64,000 nt of DNA, taken from assembly GCF_036346295.1 (NCBI RefSeq), contig NZ_CP107819.1:620001-684000 (forward strand), in the 5' to 3' direction. The notes under the pieces are model-generated. The model saw only the letters and a list, made by a program, of their open reading frames with translations, had not been told where the DNA came from and did not search any database. Numbering within the stretch: position 1 is the first letter of the stretch; each line of letters starts with the position of its first letter. The DNA is from Streptomyces sp. NBC_00536. Lineage in GTDB: Bacteria; Actinomycetota; Actinomycetes; Streptomycetales; Streptomycetaceae. This document shows, one piece after another, positions 1-7,818 of this stretch. The position numbers and the translations under genes were made by a program.

Positions 1-323
1 ATCCGGGGCGAGCGGCCGGGATGCCGGTCGGCGAACTCCTGGAGGGCGCCCAGGATGCGACCGGGGTTGCGGCCCAGTTCCCGCATGTCCGCGAACAGGA
101 TCCCGTCCGCTCCGGCCGCCCCGTCGGTGTGCGCGCCGAGGCCGCGGCGCAGCGCGTCCAGGTTCGGACCCGGAACGGCGACGAGGACCGGCTCCCGGGC
201 GCGCAGCGCGTCCCGCACGAAGGCACCCACCCCCGCCACGTACTGCGCCCGGCCCCGGTAGAAGAGGGCGGGGTGGACGAAGGGGCCGGGGGCCGCGGCC
301 GGAGGGGTGGTGCCGTGGGCCAT
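1..323 (-). CDS. MEDS-domain regulator (RsbA-type anti-sigma regulatory protein), 3' part missing
   Basis: The minus-strand frame opens at an ATG (321-323) with a GGAGGG ribosome binding site seven bases upstream, and runs off the left edge still open. The roughly 107 visible residues include FVHPALFYRGRAQYVAG near the start and ILFADMRELGRNPGRILGAL near the end. This matches the MEDS sensory domain found at the N-terminus of Streptomyces proteins that usually end in an RsbW-like HATPase. In that family the protein is thought to act in sigma-factor partner switching. Only the sensor half is in the window, so the ATPase part is an inference. It lies downstream of the SigF-like gene on the same strand with a 172-bp gap, which fits a sigma/anti-sigma neighbourhood. 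It was identified from the opposite-strand reading of this region. Confidence 0.72.
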   Translation of the reverse strand, partial: MAHGTTPPAAAPGPFVHPALFYRGRAQYVAGVGAFVRDALRAREPVLVAVPGPNLDALRRGLGAHTDGAAGADGILFADMRELGRNPGRILGALQEFADRHPGRSPR

Positions 324-495
324 GCTGCACCCTCCAGTGCGGCGTGCTCCGGGAACGGCTCGGCCGCGCGTCGGCTCCGCCACGCGTCGGCTCGGCCGCT
401 CGGTCACCCGTTCACTCGCTCTACTCGTCGCAGCGAGTATGACGGCTGCCGGGGCCGGCGGCCCGGGCCCCGGTCCGGAGGGACGAGCCGGGCGC

Positions 496-1419
496 TCAGG
501 TGCTGAGCATGCCGGTGCGCAGCCTGGTCAGGGTGCGGGACAGCAGGCGGGACACCTGCATCTGCGAAATGCCCAGCTCGGAGCCGATCTCGGCCTGTGT
601 CAGCTCCTGGCCGAAGCGCATCCGCAGGATGCTGCGGTCACGCTCGCCGAGGTCTTCCAGCAGGGGTGCGAGGGTGTGGAACTCCTCGAAGAGTTCCATG
701 GCGGCGTCGACCTCGCCGACGCTCTCGGCCAGCGGCCGTGCTCTGCGTCCCGCCGGAGCCTGCTCGTCGGCGTCGGCCGGGGTGTCCAGCGAGCCGCTCG
801 TGTAGCCGTTCGCGGCCACCAGGCCCTCGATGACCTCTTCCTCGGGGAGTTCGAGGTGCTGGGCCAGCTCCTTGACGGTGGGGGCCCGGCCGAGGACGCC
901 GTTCAGCGCCTCCTGGCTCTGGGCGAGTCCGGTCCGCAGTTCCTGCAGGCGGCGCGGGACGTGCACCGCCCAGGTGGTGTCCCGGAAGTACCGCTTTATC
1001 TCACCGGTGATGTAGGGGAGGGCGAGGGTGGAGAATTCCACCTCGCGCTCCGGGTCGTAGCGGTCGATCGCCTTGATCAGGCCGATGGTTCCCACCTGGA
1101 GGATGTCCTCCATCTCGACGCCGCCGCCCGCACCCGCGGCGCGGGAGCGGAAGCGCCGCGCGGCGAAGTGCACGAGTGAGACATTCATCTCGATCAGTGT
1201 GTTGCGCACGTACTGGTACTCGCGCGTCCCCTCCTCCAGGGAGCGCAGCCGGACCAGGAACACCCGGGACATCTCGCGCGCGTCCGCTGGCGCCACCTCG
1301 CGGGCGTTGTCGACCCGCGGCAGGTCCACGGCGGACTGCCCCGCCGGGGGCCCCGCGACGGGCGCGACCGGCGCTCCCGCCCCAAGACCGCGGCTGACAA
1401 GTGTGTCCGTGCGAGACAT
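496..1419 (-). CDS. RNA polymerase sigma factor, SigB/SigF/SigG family
   Basis: A 307-residue protein with the group 3 sigma layout. Region 2 contains EDILQVGTIGLIKAIDRYDP followed by STLALPYITGEIKRYFRD. A region 3 segment holds APTVKELAQHLELPEEEV. The C-terminal region 4 helix-turn-helix is LTQAEIGSELGISQMQVSRL. The chosen ATG at 1417-1419 has GGGAGGAA eight bases upstream; an upstream in-frame extension to 1470 has no good site. Streptomyces encodes several SigF paralogues for stress and sporulation, controlled by anti-sigma factors and STAS antagonists. The neighbours here (MEDS regulator, STAS gene, HATPase gene) fit such control. Which paralogue it is cannot be decided from sequence reading alone. 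Confidence 0.93.
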   Translation of the reverse strand: MSRTDTLVSRGLGAGAPVAPVAGPPAGQSAVDLPRVDNAREVAPADAREMSRVFLVRLRSLEEGTREYQYVRNTLIEMNVSLVHFAARRFRSRAAGAGGGVEMEDILQVGTIGLIKAIDRYDPEREVEFSTLALPYITGEIKRYFRDTTWAVHVPRRLQELRTGLAQSQEALNGVLGRAPTVKELAQHLELPEEEVIEGLVAANGYTSGSLDTPADADEQAPAGRRARPLAESVGEVDAAMELFEEFHTLAPLLEDLGERDRSILRMRFGQELTQAEIGSELGISQMQVSRLLSRTLTRLRTGMLST

Positions 1420-1632
1420 GTGGCCGTTCCTCCCTTTGGCGAATGGCTGCGCAGGCGCTCGTGCCCACAACCTCGACCCTTACACACCCGCGCGCCGGAA
1501 AACTTCCCGAGGAGGGCCCGCGGGGGCCGGGCCGTCGCCCTCCGCGGGCGGACCGGGCATACTCGCTCCCTTGGACACCCCGCGGGGACACCGCGCGGGA
1601 GACCACGCACACGACCACGGGAGGCGGACACG

Positions 1633-1980
1633 GTGCGGGACACGGAAGCACACGGCGCGGGAGTGGTCGGCAGAGCCTACGGGGCCGGGCCGGGCTGGGT
1701 GATCGAGGCACGCGGCGAACTCGACCAGGACACGCTGGCGCCCCTGGAGGACGCCCTCGCCTCGGCCGCCGGGTCGCACCCGCTGGTGGTCCTGGACGCG
1801 GGAGCCATCACCTTCGGTGACTCCTCGTTCCTGAACATGCTCCTGCGGCTGCACCGGACCACCACGCTGCGCATCGCCGCTCCGGCCGAACAACTGGTCC
1901 GGCTCTTCCAGCTGACCGGCGCGGACACGGTCCTCGCCATCCACCCGGACGTCCGGGACGCGCTCGGTACGCCTGCCTGA
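1633..1980 (+). CDS. STAS-domain anti-sigma factor antagonist
   Basis: A 115-residue single-domain protein. It shows the STAS core: a strand WVIEARGELDQDTLAPLEDAL, then LVVLDAGAITFGDSSFLNML, where Ser64 or Ser65 is the expected phosphorylation site, and a closing region LVRLFQLTGADTVLAIHPDV. SpoIIAA/RsbV-like proteins bind an anti-sigma kinase when unphosphorylated and so release the sigma factor. The GTG start at 1633 is set by GGGAGG at 1619-1624; the open frame extends further upstream but without a site. It is divergent from the sigma gene with a 213-bp shared intergenic region, so the two may be co-regulated. The next gene follows 14 bp after the stop. Confidence 0.88.
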   Translation: MRDTEAHGAGVVGRAYGAGPGWVIEARGELDQDTLAPLEDALASAAGSHPLVVLDAGAITFGDSSFLNMLLRLHRTTTLRIAAPAEQLVRLFQLTGADTVLAIHPDVRDALGTPA

Positions 1981-1994
1981 GCCACAATGGAACG

Positions 1995-2237
1995 GTGAAC
2001 CGGTACGAGCTGGTGTTCAAGAGCACGGAGAGCCCAGAGAGCACGGAGAGCGCCCAGGGCACCGACGCCGTCGTGGTCACGCGCACCGCGCAGACGGGCC
2101 CCGGAGGCCACCCGGTGTACGAGGACGAGACCGGGATCCTGCGTGCGGAGATCAGCGATCAGGGCGAGGTGCGCATCCTCCCGACGGGCGGCCATCAGGA
2201 CCCCACGGCGCCCGTGCGGGCCCGCCCCCTCGACTGA
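1995..2237 (+). CDS. Small conserved protein, DUF6296-like
   Basis: An 80-residue protein from a GTG start, 14 bp after the STAS gene and probably in the same transcript. The segment QTGPGGHPVYEDETGILRAE followed by ISDQGEVRILPTGG resembles, from memory, the short Streptomyces family DUF6296, which is often found near STAS or sigma regulators. Residues 10-24 form a small acidic Ser/Thr/Glu repeat (STESPESTESAQG). There is no signal peptide or membrane segment, so it should be cytoplasmic. No clear Shine-Dalgarno precedes the start, suggesting coupling to the STAS gene. Function is unknown. Confidence 0.6.
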   Translation: MNRYELVFKSTESPESTESAQGTDAVVVTRTAQTGPGGHPVYEDETGILRAEISDQGEVRILPTGGHQDPTAPVRARPLD

Positions 2238-2263
2238 TCAGCGCGCAGGCGCGCGTGGACGCG

Positions 2264-2716
2264 TCACCGGATCAGCAGACGCACCTGGATGGACTTGCCG
2301 CCCTTCGGCAGCGGCGCCACCGACACGCGGTCCGCGAGGAGGCGGATCAGGGGCCATCCGAAGCCGCCCTCGGCGATGGCCTCCGACGTTCCGCCCGACA
2401 GGACGGCCGGGTGGGGCACGACGTGGGGGACCTCACCACTGCGGTCGGTGACCGTGAGTTCCAGGGCCTCCCGGTCGACCTCCGCTTCGAAGCCGACCAG
2501 GCCCCCGCCGTGCCGGTAGGCGTTGGTGACCAGCTCGGAGGTCACCAGCAGGGCGTCCGCCAGGGCCGCCCCGCTCACGTGCGGTCCGGTCACATGCCGT
2601 CCGGCCGCGGCGGTCCCGGCGCCGAGCAGACCCGCCACGAGGGCACGGGCACCGGCCGCGTCGGACGGGGCCTCCGGCCCGTTCCTGCGCACCACCCGCG
2701 CGTTCACAACCCTCAC
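2264..2716 (-). CDS. HATPase_c domain protein, RsbW-like anti-sigma factor
   Basis: A 150-residue GHKL ATPase. The N-box is LLVTSELVTNAYRHGGG, the G1-type motif is LTVTDRSGEVP, and the G2 lid is GGFGWPLIRLLADRVSV. This is the compact RsbW/SpoIIAB-like type that phosphorylates a STAS antagonist or sequesters a sigma factor. The GTG at 2714-2716 is chosen because GGAGGG lies six bases upstream; the frame extends to 2827 with no site. It is convergent with the small protein gene (26-bp gap) and divergent from the beta-glucosidase gene. A second HATPase of this type lies at 24610-25092, so the partner of each is undetermined. Confidence 0.85.
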   Translation of the reverse strand: MRVVNARVVRRNGPEAPSDAAGARALVAGLLGAGTAAAGRHVTGPHVSGAALADALLVTSELVTNAYRHGGGLVGFEAEVDREALELTVTDRSGEVPHVVPHPAVLSGGTSEAIAEGGFGWPLIRLLADRVSVAPLPKGGKSIQVRLLIR

Positions 2717-2885
2717 ACCTGACCCTCCTCGCTGGTGCTCTCCCCTGCCGTCTGCCCGCCCTCGGCCGGGGTACACACCCCGGCCGGGCACGGCGACGGC
2801 AGAACTTGAGGATTGTTCACTTTCCATTGACAGGCCGGGTCCCGGGACCCGAGAGTTCCGTCAGCGCCCCGTCGCACGCGCCTCC

Positions 2886-2927
2886 CTCCGCACGCGTTCC
2901 TCCGCACGCGTTCCTCCGCACGCGCCT
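2886..2927. repeat. Three 14-bp tandem repeats upstream of the beta-glucosidase gene
   Basis: The unit CTCCGCACGCGTTC is repeated three times with period 14 (2886-2899, 2900-2913, 2914-2927, the last degenerate at its end). It sits about 25 bp before the ATG of the GH1 gene, within the probable leader. It could be a regulatory array or simple slippage; nothing distinguishes these. Confidence 0.6.
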
Positions 2928-2951
2928 CCCTCCCGACCGAAGCGAGTCCGC

Positions 2952-4367
2952 ATGACTGCGTCCGTACCCGGGTTCCCGGCCGGTTTCCTCTGGGGCGTCT
3001 CCGCCTCCGCCTTCCAGATCGAGGGCTCGCTCACGGCCGACGGCCGGGGCCCTTCCTCCTGGGACGCCTTCACCCGGGAGCCGGGCCGCGTCAAGGACGG
3101 CTCGCACGCCGAGGTGGCCACCGACCACTACCGCCGCTACCGCGAGGACGTGGCCCTGATGGCCGGGCTCGGCGTCGGGGCCTACCGGTTCTCGGTGTCC
3201 TGGTCGCGCGTCCTGCCGCGGGGCGAAGGGCAGGTCAACGGCAAGGGGCTGGACTTCTACGACCGGCTCGTCGACGAGCTGTGCGCCGCGGGCATCGCCC
3301 CGGCGCCGACCCTCTTCCACTGGGACACCCCGCTCGCCCTGGAGGAGCGGGGCGGCTGGCTGAACCGCGACACCGCCGAACGGTTCGCGCAGTACGCCGC
3401 CGTGGTCGCCGAACGGCTCGCCGACCGCGTCCCCCTGTGGATCACCATCAACGAACCCGCCGAGGTCACGCTCCTGGGATACGGGCTCGGCGAGCACGCC
3501 CCGGGCAGGCAACTCGTCTTCGACGCGCTGCCCGTGGCCCACCACCAGCTCCTGGCCCACGGCCTCGGCGTACAGGCCCTGCGCGCCGCGGGCGCCCGCG
3601 GGATCGGCATCGCCGCCTCCCACAGCCCCGTCTGGACCGCCGGTGACGACGCGGCCGACCGCGCGGCCGCCGAGCTGTACGACACGCTCACCAACCGGCT
3701 CTTCGCCGACCCCCTGCTGACCGGCGCCTACCCGGAGGGCCTGGCCGAGCTGCTCCCAGGCCCGGTCGCGGAGGACCTGAAGACGATCTCGGCCCCGCTG
3801 GACTGGTACGGGATCAACTACTACAACCCCATGCTCGTCGGCGCTCCCCAACCGGCCGCCGACGCCGCCGACTTCGGCGGCATCGCGCTCCCGGCGGACC
3901 TCCCGTTCGGCATCCGCCCGATCGAGGGGCACGAACGCACCGATTTCGGCTGGCCGGTGGTCCCGGACGGGCTGCGCGAACTGCTCGGCGTCATGCGCGA
4001 GCGCTACGGGGACCGGCTGCCGCCGCTGTACATCACCGAGAACGGCTGCTCGTACGGCGACGGGCCCGACCCCGCCACGGGCCGGATCGAGGACGCGCGC
4101 CGGATCGCCTACCACGCGGGCCACCTGCGGGCCCTGCACCGGGCGATGGCCGAAGGGGCCGATGTACGCGGCTACTTCATCTGGTCGATCCTCGACAACT
4201 TCGAATGGGCGGAGGGCTACCGGCAGCGGTTCGGCCTCGTCCACGTCGACTACGAGACGCTGCGGCGCACGCCCAAGGAGTCGTACGCCTGGTACCGCGA
4301 CCTGATCAAAGGCAACCCGGCCAAAGGCAACCTGATCAATGGCGGCGCGGCCGGGGGCGGCCGGTGA
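2952..4367 (+). CDS. GH1 family beta-glucosidase
   Basis: A 471-residue protein, the usual length for GH1. The N-terminus FPAGFLWGVSASAFQIEGS is the GH1 signature. The acid/base glutamate is Glu168 in the TINEP motif and the nucleophile is Glu363 in LYITENG. The C-terminal SILDNFEWAEGYRQRFGLVHVD motif shapes the sugar site. It hydrolyses beta-glucosides such as cellobiose; with no signal peptide it acts in the cytoplasm on imported substrate. The ATG at 2952 matches the conserved N-terminus although its ribosome binding site is weak. The stop overlaps the GTG of the MFS carrier by GTGA, so uptake and hydrolysis are translationally coupled. Confidence 0.95.
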   Translation: MTASVPGFPAGFLWGVSASAFQIEGSLTADGRGPSSWDAFTREPGRVKDGSHAEVATDHYRRYREDVALMAGLGVGAYRFSVSWSRVLPRGEGQVNGKGLDFYDRLVDELCAAGIAPAPTLFHWDTPLALEERGGWLNRDTAERFAQYAAVVAERLADRVPLWITINEPAEVTLLGYGLGEHAPGRQLVFDALPVAHHQLLAHGLGVQALRAAGARGIGIAASHSPVWTAGDDAADRAAAELYDTLTNRLFADPLLTGAYPEGLAELLPGPVAEDLKTISAPLDWYGINYYNPMLVGAPQPAADAADFGGIALPADLPFGIRPIEGHERTDFGWPVVPDGLRELLGVMRERYGDRLPPLYITENGCSYGDGPDPATGRIEDARRIAYHAGHLRALHRAMAEGADVRGYFIWSILDNFEWAEGYRQRFGLVHVDYETLRRTPKESYAWYRDLIKGNPAKGNLINGGAAGGGR

Positions 4368-5602
4368 GCGTCGGCCGGGCCGCCGCCGCGACCGGCGCGC
4401 CGGTGGGCGGGCGCTGGGTGGGGGCGCTCTCGCTCGCCAACCTCGGTGTCTGGGTGGGCTGGTTCGGCCCGCTGCAACTGCTGCTGGCGCGGCAGGCGGA
4501 GCAGTTCACCCCCGGCCACAAGGCCGCCACCCTCGCCCTGGTGACGGGCCTGGGCGCGGCCGTCTCGATGGTCGCCAACCCGGTCTTCGGAGCGCTGTCC
4601 GACCGTACGACGGCGCGCGCGGGCCGGCGCGTCCCCTGGGTGATCGCCGGCACCGCGGGCGGCGGCGCCGGGCTGGTCCTCCTCGCCCTGGCGCGGAGCG
4701 TCCCCGCCGTCATCGCGGGCTGGTGCCTGGTGCAGCTCGCCCTGAACGCCTCGTTCGCCGCGCTGACCGCGGCCGTACCCGATCAGGTGCCGCCGCGCCG
4801 CCGCGGTCTGGTCGGCGGCTGGCTCGGGGTCTCCCAGGTCGTCGGCATCCTGGTCGGCACGGCCCTGGCGACGGTCGCGGGCGGCACCGGCGCGGGGTAC
4901 CTGGCCTGCGCGGCCTTCTCGGTGGTCGCGGTCCTCCCGTACGTCCTGATGCGACGGGACACCGTCCTCTCCCCCGCCGACCGGCCCGCCTTCCGCTGGC
5001 GGTCCTTCCTCGCCGGCTTCTGGATCGACCCGCGCCGCCATCCGGACTTCGGGTGGGCCTGGCTCACCCGGTTCCTGATGAACCTGTCGTACTCGATCAG
5101 CACGATGTACCTGCTGTACTACCTGACCGACGCCGTGCACTACACCGACGACGCCGACACCGGGGTGCTGATCCTCACCGCGCTCAACGCGCTGACCCTG
5201 CTCTCGACCGTGGTGATCAGCGGCGTCCGCTCGGACCGCAGCGGCCGCCGCAAGCCGTACGTGATCCGGTCGGGGCTGATCATCTCCGCGGCCACCCTGC
5301 TGCTCGCCGGGTGGCAGACCTGGACCGGGGCGGTGGTCGCCTCGCTGATCCTCGGCGTCGGCTTCGGCGTGTACACGTCGGTGGACTTCGCACTGCTCAC
5401 GGACGTGCTGCCGACGGCCGGTGACCGGGGCCGGGACCTGGGCGTCATCAACATCGCCAACGCGCTGCCGCAGGTCCTGGCCCCCGTGATCGCCGCCCCG
5501 GTCGTCACGCACCTCGGCGGGTACACGGCCCTGTACGGCCTGGCGGGCGCCCTGGCCCTGGTGGGTTCGGTCCTGGTCCGCCGGATCCGCTCGGTGGCCT
5601 AG
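4364..5602 (+). CDS. MFS transporter, probable beta-glucoside or sugar carrier
   Basis: A 412-residue polytopic membrane protein with about twelve hydrophobic segments. The cytoplasmic loop ALSDRTTARAGRRVPWV is the MFS signature A region. The second half carries VISGVRSDRSGRRKPY. The C-terminal stretch GVINIANALPQVLAP is shared with the MFS gene at 15988-17253, so the two are paralogues. It overlaps the GH1 stop by four bases (GTGA), pointing to a sugar substrate taken up intact. Its stop codon overlaps that of the convergent YczE gene within a CCTAGG. The substrate is an inference from context. Confidence 0.88.
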   Translation: MSVGRAAAATGAPVGGRWVGALSLANLGVWVGWFGPLQLLLARQAEQFTPGHKAATLALVTGLGAAVSMVANPVFGALSDRTTARAGRRVPWVIAGTAGGGAGLVLLALARSVPAVIAGWCLVQLALNASFAALTAAVPDQVPPRRRGLVGGWLGVSQVVGILVGTALATVAGGTGAGYLACAAFSVVAVLPYVLMRRDTVLSPADRPAFRWRSFLAGFWIDPRRHPDFGWAWLTRFLMNLSYSISTMYLLYYLTDAVHYTDDADTGVLILTALNALTLLSTVVISGVRSDRSGRRKPYVIRSGLIISAATLLLAGWQTWTGAVVASLILGVGFGVYTSVDFALLTDVLPTAGDRGRDLGVINIANALPQVLAPVIAAPVVTHLGGYTALYGLAGALALVGSVLVRRIRSVA

Positions 5603-6249
5603 GCCGACGCCACGACAACCGATGCGGTCGGCGCCGGGCTCGGCGGGCGGAGGGCGAAGAGCCGGAGGAAGAGCTGCGAGAGCGGGCCGATGGCCAGCGC
5701 GTACGCGACGGTGCCGACGCCGACGGTGCCGCCGAGCAGGAAGCCCGCCGCGAGGACGGTGACCTCGATCGCGGTCCGCACCAGCCGCACCGACCGCCCG
5801 GTGCGCCGGTGCAGGCCGGTCATCAGGCCGTCGCGGGGCCCCGGTCCGAAGCGGGCGGCGATGTAGAGGCCGGTGGCGACGCCGTTGAGGACGATGCCCG
5901 CCGCCAGCAGCGCCCCTTGGGCCACGGCGCCGCGCACGTCCGGCACCACGGCGAGCGTGGCGTCCATGGTCAGACCCACCGCGAAGACGTTGGACAGCGT
6001 GCCCAGGCCCGGGCGCTGCCGCAGCGGCACCCACAGCAGCAGGACCAGGGCGCCGACGGCCACGGACACGGTGCCGATGCTCCAGCCGGTGCGCTCCGCG
6101 ATGCCCTGGTGGAAGACGTCCCACGGATCCAGGCCGAGGCCCGCCCGGACCAGGAACGCCGAGCTCGCGCCGTAGAGGGCCAGCCCGGCGTAGAGCTGGA
6201 ACAGCCGACGGGTGAGCCGGCGCGGGGGGCGGGACGGGGCGGAGGACAC
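5599..6249 (-). CDS. YczE/YitT-like integral membrane protein
   Basis: A 216-residue protein with five or six hydrophobic helices. It opens with RRLFQLYAGLALYGASSAFL and contains the family-typical GLDPWDVFHQGIAERTG and FGPGPRDGLMTGLHRRTG. YczE-family proteins are thought to be transporters or membrane-bound partners controlled by the MocR-type regulator YczR. The GTG at 6247-6249 is preceded by AAAGGA. Three CCAA/CCAG motifs spaced exactly ten bases lie 60-90 bp upstream. No MocR gene is adjacent, although it is usually divergent from yczE. Confidence 0.85.
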   Translation of the reverse strand: MSSAPSRPPRRLTRRLFQLYAGLALYGASSAFLVRAGLGLDPWDVFHQGIAERTGWSIGTVSVAVGALVLLLWVPLRQRPGLGTLSNVFAVGLTMDATLAVVPDVRGAVAQGALLAAGIVLNGVATGLYIAARFGPGPRDGLMTGLHRRTGRSVRLVRTAIEVTVLAAGFLLGGTVGVGTVAYALAIGPLSQLFLRLFALRPPSPAPTASVVVASA

Positions 6250-6308
6250 CGTGGATCCTTTCCGGGGACCAAAGAGCTAACCGTGTCAGCATGTGGCACC
6301 TCCCTGGA

Positions 6309-6340
6309 CACCAGATAGGGCCAATCCGAACCAAGTGGCC
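6309..6340 (-). promoter_or_regulatory. Putative MocR (YczR-type) direct-repeat operator upstream of yczE-like gene
   Basis: On the minus strand TTGG, TTGG and CTGG recur at an exact ten-base period (complement at 6331, 6321 and 6311), that is, on one face of the helix. The array lies about 60-90 bp upstream of the YczE-like start. MocR-family regulators of yczE are known to bind direct repeats in this position. The match to that family is from memory and not scored. Confidence 0.45.
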
Positions 6341-6477
6341 TGCTCACTCCCGTGCGCGGCGAGGCCGGTGGACAGCTCGCCTTCCACCGTGAGAATCGGC
6401 ACATTCCATCCCATTTGCCGGAAATTCAGATCACGCTGGGGCGGTACCGACACGTTTCCAGAGCCACCGGGAGAGAG

Positions 6478-7443
6478 ATGCGACGCGCACACGGCCGTAC
6501 GGACACCAGGCGGATCGCCCTGACCACCGCGGGCGCGGCCGCCGTGCTCGCCCTCACCGCCCTGCTCCCCGGCACCGCCACGGCGGCGGAGCACCCCGCG
6601 GGTCCGGCGGCCCCGGCCGCGGGCACGGTCGGCTCCGGTTCTGTCGGCTCCGGTTCCGTCGGCTCCGGCACCGGCTCCGCCCCCGAGGGCATGCGCCAGC
6701 TGTCGTCCTTCACCGTCGCCTTCCCCGCCGCGCCCTACCGCACCCACAACATCGCGCGGGCCGTGGAGCTGATCGACGGGGCCGTCGTCCGCCCCGGCGA
6801 GACGTGGAGCTTCAACACGGCAGTCGGCGAGCGGACCGAGCAGAACGGTTTCGTCGACGGGATCATGATTAACGACGGGCGGTACGTGAAAGCTCCGGGC
6901 GGCGGCGTCTCGGCCGTCGCGACCACCATGTACAACGCCATGTTCTTCGCGGGCCTGGCTCCGGTCGAGCACGGGGCGCACTCGTTCTACATCGAGCGGT
7001 ACCCGGAAGGCCGCGAGGCCACCGTCGCCTGGGGCACCCTCGACCTGCGCTGGAGGAACGATTCCGGCCACCCGGTCAGGATCCGCGCCACCTCCACCGA
7101 CACCTCGGTGACCATCGCCCTGCGCGGCACGCCGAGGTACGACGCGATACGCGCGACCCAGGGCCCGCGCACCCACGTGACCCCTCCGGGCAAGCGGACC
7201 GCCACCGGTCCCGACTGCGAGGCGCAGACGCCCCTGGAGGGCTTCGACGTGGCGGTCGACCGGGTCTTCGTACGGGGTGGCCAGGAGGTCAAGCGCGAGA
7301 CGTACCGCACCCATTACACCCCGCGCGACGAAGTGACCTGCGTCCCGGACCCCTCGGCGAGCCCGACGGCCACTCCGCCCGCACCCACGGCCACACCGAC
7401 GGCCACGCCTCCGGCCCCCTCGGCGCCCGTCCCCTCGACCTGA
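6478..7443 (+). CDS. Secreted VanW-family protein
   Basis: A 321-residue protein. Residues 1-38 form a signal peptide with an RR-containing n-region, a hydrophobic core ALTTAGAAAVLALTALL and a TATAA cleavage region. A Gly/Ser-Val repeat (VGSGSVGSGSVGSG) follows. The VanW domain includes ELIDGAVVRPGETWSFN, FVDGIMINDGRYVKAPGGGV and ATTMYNAMFFAGL, then a beta-rich GTLDLRWRNDSGHPVRI. VanW domains occur in cell-envelope proteins of Gram-positives; their biochemical role is unsettled. The tail is a Pro/Thr/Ala spacer. The usual GGGVCQ is GGGVSA here. The ATG at 6478 has a GGGAGAG site. No vancomycin-resistance genes are nearby. Confidence 0.88.
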   Translation: MRRAHGRTDTRRIALTTAGAAAVLALTALLPGTATAAEHPAGPAAPAAGTVGSGSVGSGSVGSGTGSAPEGMRQLSSFTVAFPAAPYRTHNIARAVELIDGAVVRPGETWSFNTAVGERTEQNGFVDGIMINDGRYVKAPGGGVSAVATTMYNAMFFAGLAPVEHGAHSFYIERYPEGREATVAWGTLDLRWRNDSGHPVRIRATSTDTSVTIALRGTPRYDAIRATQGPRTHVTPPGKRTATGPDCEAQTPLEGFDVAVDRVFVRGGQEVKRETYRTHYTPRDEVTCVPDPSASPTATPPAPTATPTATPPAPSAPVPST

Positions 7444-7530
7444 CGGACGCGTGGTCGATCTCCGGCCAATCGCCCGGCTCCCCCTGGCTCCCACGGGTCG
7501 AGCACCTGCGCGACACCGTGGGTGCTGTGT

Positions 7531-7551
7531 GCATATTCGCGATGAATATGC
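7531..7551. promoter_or_regulatory. Perfect 8-bp inverted repeat, operator-like
   Basis: GCATATTC (7531-7538), a five-base spacer GCGAT, and GAATATGC (7544-7551) form a perfect dyad of 21 bp. Its A/T content is unusual for this genome, and it lies about 270 bp upstream of the terpene synthase start. The symmetry fits a dimeric repressor site; the protein is unknown. Confidence 0.5.
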
Positions 7552-7596
7552 TTTCGACAACGGCGAAATGAATTCGACATACCCCGTCGCCCTACA

Positions 7597-7632
7597 TTGA
7601 CAGTGCGCTCCGCCCTGAGAGTTAATTACTCT
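7597..7632 (+). promoter_or_regulatory. Candidate sigma-70-type promoter with overlapping dyad
   Basis: TTGACA at 7597-7602 matches the -35 consensus. GTTAAT at 7621-7626 lies 18 bases later and is a fair -10 element. The -10 sits inside a perfect dyad AGAGT-TAATT-ACTCT (7618-7632), which could be an operator blocking polymerase. It is the best promoter candidate for the terpene synthase, though the leader would be about 185 bases long. Confidence 0.4.
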
Positions 7633-7818
7633 TTGGGTGGCCGGATGTGGTCGCACATGGCGGGATCAGGTCAGTCCATGACCGGTCCCTACCCTGCTGG
7701 TTGGAGTGCGCCGTCGTCACTGGCGGCGCAGGAGTAGGGGGGTGTGCAGCGTCGTGACCGCAATCGTGATCGTACATTGAGCGGGTATTGGCGAATCCGA
7801 CTTTCCGTGGGGGGATCA

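Larger units (their letters stand above)
7444..7818 (+). other. 375-bp regulatory intergenic region before the terpene synthase
   Basis: No credible gene is seen. The middle is noticeably A/T-richer than the coding DNA around it. It holds two perfect inverted repeats (7531-7551 and 7618-7632) and a TTGACA at 7597-7602, listed separately. Further downstream CAATCGTGATCG and nearby CG-rich short repeats precede the ribosome binding site. The density of symmetric elements suggests more than one regulator acts on the terpene/P450 genes. Confidence 0.5.

Noticed and set aside
2817..4244. Long minus-strand frame opposite the GH1 gene
   Set aside because: Antisense shadow of a clear GH1 enzyme; its composition is rich in Val/Gly/Arg/Asp with no motif.
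6286..6440. Minus-strand small ORF ending ...GLALSGVQGGATC upstream of the yczE-like gene
   Set aside because: It has no ribosome binding site, overlaps the phased repeat element and the VanW leader, and resembles no family I know. It is best explained as the non-coding yczE promoter region.
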